This document shows, one piece after another, positions 59,918-64,000 of a stretch of DNA of 64,000 nucleotides. Within the stretch, counting starts at the first letter, position 1; each line of letters opens with the position of its first letter. A program made the position numbers and the translations under genes. This stretch comes from Oenanthe sinensis (lineage: Eukaryota > Streptophyta > Magnoliopsida > Apiales > Apiaceae). The notes below the pieces were generated by a model. That model did not search any database, was not told where the DNA came from, and saw nothing but the letters and a program-made list of their open reading frames with translations. The stretch is taken from assembly GCA_028671895.1 (NCBI GenBank), contig CM053794.1, forward strand, positions 40,936,501-41,000,500, read 5' to 3'.

Positions 59918-62900
59918 TTATCTGCCATTCTCCTTTTCACCTAAAACAAACTCTGCATAAAGATCTTTCAGAGCAAGCACAACTGTGGTAATCAATGGCC
60001 CCATTATTGCTCCCTGCATTATTAGCAATTCTCATTAATATCACTAGTTGCATATTTCTTTTTAAAAAATAAAAATCCAAGTGCTATGACTGGTCCACAT
60101 AAAAGCAACTACATGCAAGAGCTAGCACTATCAAATAAAACACACACAGACAATGCAAATCATTAATATCTATTGGAATAGTAATGGTAAGTGACCAAAT
60201 TAAGTCATTAATTAATTTTATATTTTTTTGTCATATGTGTTTCTTGTGAATACTCAATTAGGGTTAAATATCAAATACATGACTGACTGCGTTAAAATGT
60301 ATCAAATAGGTGACTGACTACAAATTTGACTCATTTTGGTCACTGACTACGTCCAGATGTATCAAATAGGTGACTGACTGCAAATTTGACTCATTTTGGT
60401 CACTGATTGCACAAATTTGACTCATTTTGGTCACTGATTGCACAATTTGACTCATTTCAGTTTTCCGGCCACCTTGAAAATTTTCCGACGAAAAAAAATA
60501 TGCACAAAAAAATCCGAAAAAAATTTATATGTAGTAAAACACCCCGACTTTAAATCTCCTAAACTCAGAATTATCGAAATCAAATTTAAAACTCAAAATC
60601 GAAATTAAATAAATTTGGGTCAAGATTTATTTAATTTTGATTTTAAGTTTTGAATTTCCTTTCGATAATTCTGAGTTTAGGAGATTTAAAGTCGGGGTGT
60701 TTTACTACATATAAATTTTTTTCGGATTTTTTTGTGCATATTTTTTTTCGTCGGAAAATTTTCAAGGTGGCCGAAAAACTGAAATGAGTCAAATTGTGCA
60801 ATCAGTGACCAAAATGAGTCAAATTTGTGCAATCAGTGACCAAAATGAGTCAAATTTGCAGTCAGTCACCTATTTGATACATCTGGACGTAGTCAGTGAC
60901 CAAAATGAGTCAAATTTGTAGTCAGTCACCTATTTGATACATTTTAACGCAGTCAGTCATGTATTTGATATTTAACCCTACTCAATTATCATTCATGTGA
61001 ATTAAATAATAATCACTAACAAATCAAAAGTATAGGTCATCAATTATAATCAGGCTATCAAGAAAAACTTCTTGCCATTTAGCATTGAGCCAAATAGATA
61101 ACTTGAGCATGGTCTCTCCCAACATGAAAATTTACAACAATTCAACAGACAAAAGTAATGCAGAATATCATGGTCACGAAAAGGACAAGCAAGAGAATAT
61201 ATGCATCTTACCTCCACAGCAGAAGGGAAGAGTGTCATTCCACCAATAATGCTAAGACCAGTGAGATACGCGCTATAACCAGGTATATCTTCTTCAATTT
61301 CGAGACACCCGTACTCAATAAGCACCAGATGAATAATTGACAAGCTGAGGGCTAGTACATATCTTCCTTCCAGTACCAATTGCAAGGCGGCCGGAATAGT
61401 TGAGAGCCAATATGGGAAAATGGGAAACAAAGGGCTAATGAATGCAAGTACAGTCGACATGTACAAGAAATGAATGGAATATAGTCTAAACAAGAGCCAT
61501 GTGAGACATCCCTCAAAGACAGCAATCTCAGCTGTTGCCAAGAGAGCACTTGATATGGCTTTATCAAGAACTTCAACACATCTTGACCTTGCAGATGGCG
61601 AAATAGGAATCATACATATCACTTGCTCTGTGACTCCACCAGAATTTGATGTGATGAGATAATATAAAACCCAGAAAAAAATGATTGTCTGAGAGACAAA
61701 ATTGAAAAGACCTGCTGCTCCAGACACAATGGAATCACCAATAATAAACATGACCTTAGCACTAGCACCAATAACTGATTTACCACTGGAAAATACACCT
61801 TGCATCACATCCAATCCCTGGAAAGCAAATTCTTTTGCCTTCTTCACCAAATCCTCCCTCGACACCCTCAATTCCCTAAAGATTGCATCAGCTTCCGTAT
61901 AAATTTCACCCCACTCACGATCCTTAAACCTCTTCTTTAAACTCAGTAATTTCTCAGTGTAAGGGGATGGCTTCATCAATGCAGTGGATTTGGAAGAAGA
62001 ATCCACCGTCTGAGTTATCACAAAATGCTTAATCCCAGTTACAAACTCCGTCACATTATACTGCATTGCCAAACTATCAACCTGCTCCGAAACAGTTTCA
62101 TAGAACTGCATGGTGTATCTATCCACCATTCCAGACACATCATTGTCATCCATCCATTTCTTCACCCCAATTTTCTCTGCATAATTACTCTTTTCCACAT
62201 GTGATTTCAATGAAAAGACAGCATCTTTGCCCTCAATCCCAACTTTATACGAAAAGAAAACCAACCCAGTTAAAAACCCAACAATCATCGCCACAATCAA
62301 CCCAATCGCCACGATAGTCTCCAATCTCTTCAAAATCCCTCTAGTAAAAAACGCACTAATCGAACTCCTACGAAAACTATGACTCCTAAAGGAAGAAACA
62401 GTAGACATAGTAGATTCAACACTACTGGCTGTAAACATAAACCCAAACAACAGAAGAACAGAAGCCCCAAACCCACCTAATTGCTCATAAGCCAACACAA
62501 AAAGCCAAAAAGAAACCAACCATCTAAGCACAATTGAAAAGCCACTCCGCTTTCGCCTATGAACCTCAACCTTCTTCTTTCTAAGCACAACCCGAAAACA
62601 AGCATCACGAATATCAACAAGGGTACCCACAAAAACCCTAAACACAGACACAGGCACTGCCAAAACAGTCTCAGTCAAGCCCAATTTCAAGGGTTCAGAC
62701 CAGAAAGCAACAAGGGTCTGTTGAATACCTCTCAAAGGTATAGAACACAAGACAGCCCATTGAATAGGCCTTAAATATTCTTCAAGTAACTTACAAATAC
62801 CATAAAGAATGAATATAATAAAGGCTAAACCCGCATGGGCCATGGCTATATAGAGTGCTAGACGTACCTGAGGGTCATTAGCAAGTGGGTTCTGATCCTC

Positions 62901-63071
62901 CGGTGGGGTTATAACAGGGTCTTGCGGCGGAGATGCGGTGGTTTGAGGCGGCGGAGGTGGGGTTGAATCAGTGGGTTTTCTAATAGAAGCGGATCGAAAC
63001 ATGTCTTGCCAAGCGAGATTAGTGGAAGTTGAATCGGATTTAGGAGGGTCTGAATAGGGTACTAGTTCCAT
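59918..63071 (-). CDS. Polytopic membrane protein, TMEM245/C9orf5-like
   Basis: Two exons (63071-61212 and 60013-59918) give 651 residues from MELVPYSDPPKSDS; an ATG six codons upstream (63089) is in frame, but family members start at MELVPY. A proline-rich cytosolic head (PPPPPQTTASPPQDP) is followed by pairs of membrane segments near residues 75-95, 190-235 and 250-280. A long soluble region comes next, then a second membrane cluster with IIFFWVLYYLIT, FISPLFPIFPYWLSTIPAAL and GGMTLFPSAVEGAIMGPLI. The C-terminus is KDLYAEFVLGEKENGR. The second half matches the AI-2E transporter-like fold of TMEM245. The location next to CBL2 in Arabidopsis (At5g55960) supports orthology, from memory. The molecular function is not established in plants. 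The single intron (1198 bp) is mostly occupied by the foldback element. Confidence 0.88.
60261..60979. mobile_element. 719-bp foldback (Mutator-like MITE) in the TMEM245 intron
   Basis: Arms 60261-60612 and about 60630-60979 are complementary almost throughout, starting GGGTTAAATATCAAATACAT; the centre is an A/T-rich loop near 60615. The arms contain repeated units of TGACTCATTTTGGTCACTGA type. ACTCAATTA flanks both ends (60252-60260, 60980-60988), a 9-bp target duplication typical of Mutator-like elements. No coding capacity. Confidence 0.88.
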
Positions 63072-64000
63072 TAAATTTTCAACAATCATAAAAATTCCAA
63101 CTTTACAAATTTAATAAATAAATGTAGAGATACAGAGAAAGAGAGAATGTTTGAACAGAGAAACTGACAGAGAAGAGTGAGATTGAGGGGAGTTTCTTGA
63201 AATAATTGGTTGGTTTTTCTTGTCTGTGTGTGTGCGCCAGTTGCTATGACTTGAAAACATAGTGCCCCACCACACTCGTTTTTTCCACTTTTTTATCTAC
63301 ATAAACACATGCATGATGCATATATATAATATATAAAGTGAGTGTGTGTGTGTGTATAATACTAGTCGTCTACTCCTCATATAATAATATTATATTGTCA
63401 CTTTATTAATTAAGAAATAAATTACTCTGACCTAACGTTCACTGGGCCCCTTTTTTAGAGTCAAGCTTACTGTTGAATTATTGTGACTTAAAAATAATTT
63501 TTGAAACTAATATTTTGGAACACTATTTTTAGATTAGTAGTCATAGAAATGCATTATTGTAAAACAAAGTCTTCAAATTTTTATTGCAATATTTAGCCGA
63601 CACTCCCGTAATACGCTTCAAAATGTGTTTGTAATCATCTTGAAACTGCCTTCAGGGGTTAGCAGAAGCACCTTACTTGTTTTTACCTTTAAACTGCATT
63701 GTGTATACAACTAGAAATTTTTTAACACAAACCCGACAAAAATTAGCGATTTTACATAAAGAGTTGCACATCGAGGCTTCATCATTACTTCTACAACATT
63801 ACGGTAAGATCAAAATAAGGGAAATATGAGTATAAGAAATACAAGGAGTACCCCAGAAGCAGCCCTGTCTTACAAAATCGTAGGGCACAAAAGAGCTCTC
63901 ATTGTACTTCAATTCACATCCACTTAATCCGGCTACTTAAATTTTGATGTATATTTTTGGTATTTTGATAGATTAAATTTAATATTTTGCAACATTTTTA
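63072..64000. other. Promoter of the TMEM245-like gene and right flank
   Basis: A GA-rich leader (about 63120-63190) precedes the gene. GT microsatellites lie at about 63221-63234 and 63341-63356. Beyond about 63420 I see nothing recognisable to the end of the window. Confidence 0.5.

Noticed and set aside
62066..62774. Plus-strand open frames opposite the TMEM245-like exon
   Set aside because: Shadows of the long minus-strand coding exon.
1..64000. tRNA, rRNA, CRISPR or bacterial-type operons
   Set aside because: None seen. The window is plant nuclear DNA, and no tRNA cloverleaf or rRNA block was recognised by eye.

Overview
This is about 64 kb of AT-rich nuclear DNA from a flowering plant, most likely a core eudicot. 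The evidence is large multi-exon genes with GT-AG introns, plant-only families (an LRR receptor kinase of the RGI type, a CBL calcium sensor, a thylakoid-type FKBP), telo-box 5' leaders on the heat-shock genes, and plant transposons (Copia, LINE, Helitron, Stowaway-like and Mutator-like foldbacks). I cannot name the species. An asterid (for example Apiaceae) is only a guess, prompted by the abundance of Stowaway-type MITEs.

Layout. 1-1929 (-): 5' half of an RGI3/RGI4-like LRR receptor kinase. 5259-6627 and 19170-20471: two copies of a composite Helitron-like unit. 11411-11727: decayed Ulp1-protease fragment. 11964-14146 (-): four-exon SFT2/Got1-like Golgi transport protein. 15456-18643 (-): eight-exon FKBP16-1-like isomerase. 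20962-23884 and 31922-34878 (+): two three-exon cytosolic HSP90 genes with heat-shock elements in their promoters. They are separated by a decayed LINE (split by a MITE) and a decayed Copia element. 35881-39327 (-): eight-exon CBL2/CBL3-type calcineurin B-like sensor. 43148-49903 (+): ten-exon two-WW-domain protein of the formin-binding-protein-4 type. 51857-54321 and 55201-57590 (-): a tandem pair of small glycine-rich membrane proteins. 58216-59188: a duplicated fragment of the WW gene flanked by an 85-bp target duplication. 59918-63071 (-): two-exon polytopic TMEM245/C9orf5-like membrane protein, with a 719-bp foldback transposon in its intron.

All complete gene models were spliced by hand. 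Exon phases join without error to give 228, 209, 700, 699, 226, 941, 179, 241 and 651 residues. The gene order matches, from memory, the two paralogous Arabidopsis segments around At4g26540-26570 and At5g55960-56040, so the window appears to keep an ancestral gene order that Arabidopsis has split between duplicates. The genes do not form a pathway. I found no new molecular system. The strongest unusual signals are structural: a patch-type gene-fragment insertion with its breakpoints readable, a duplicated heat-shock element, a likely gene-conversion patch between the HSP90 copies, long intronic foldbacks and composite Helitrons.
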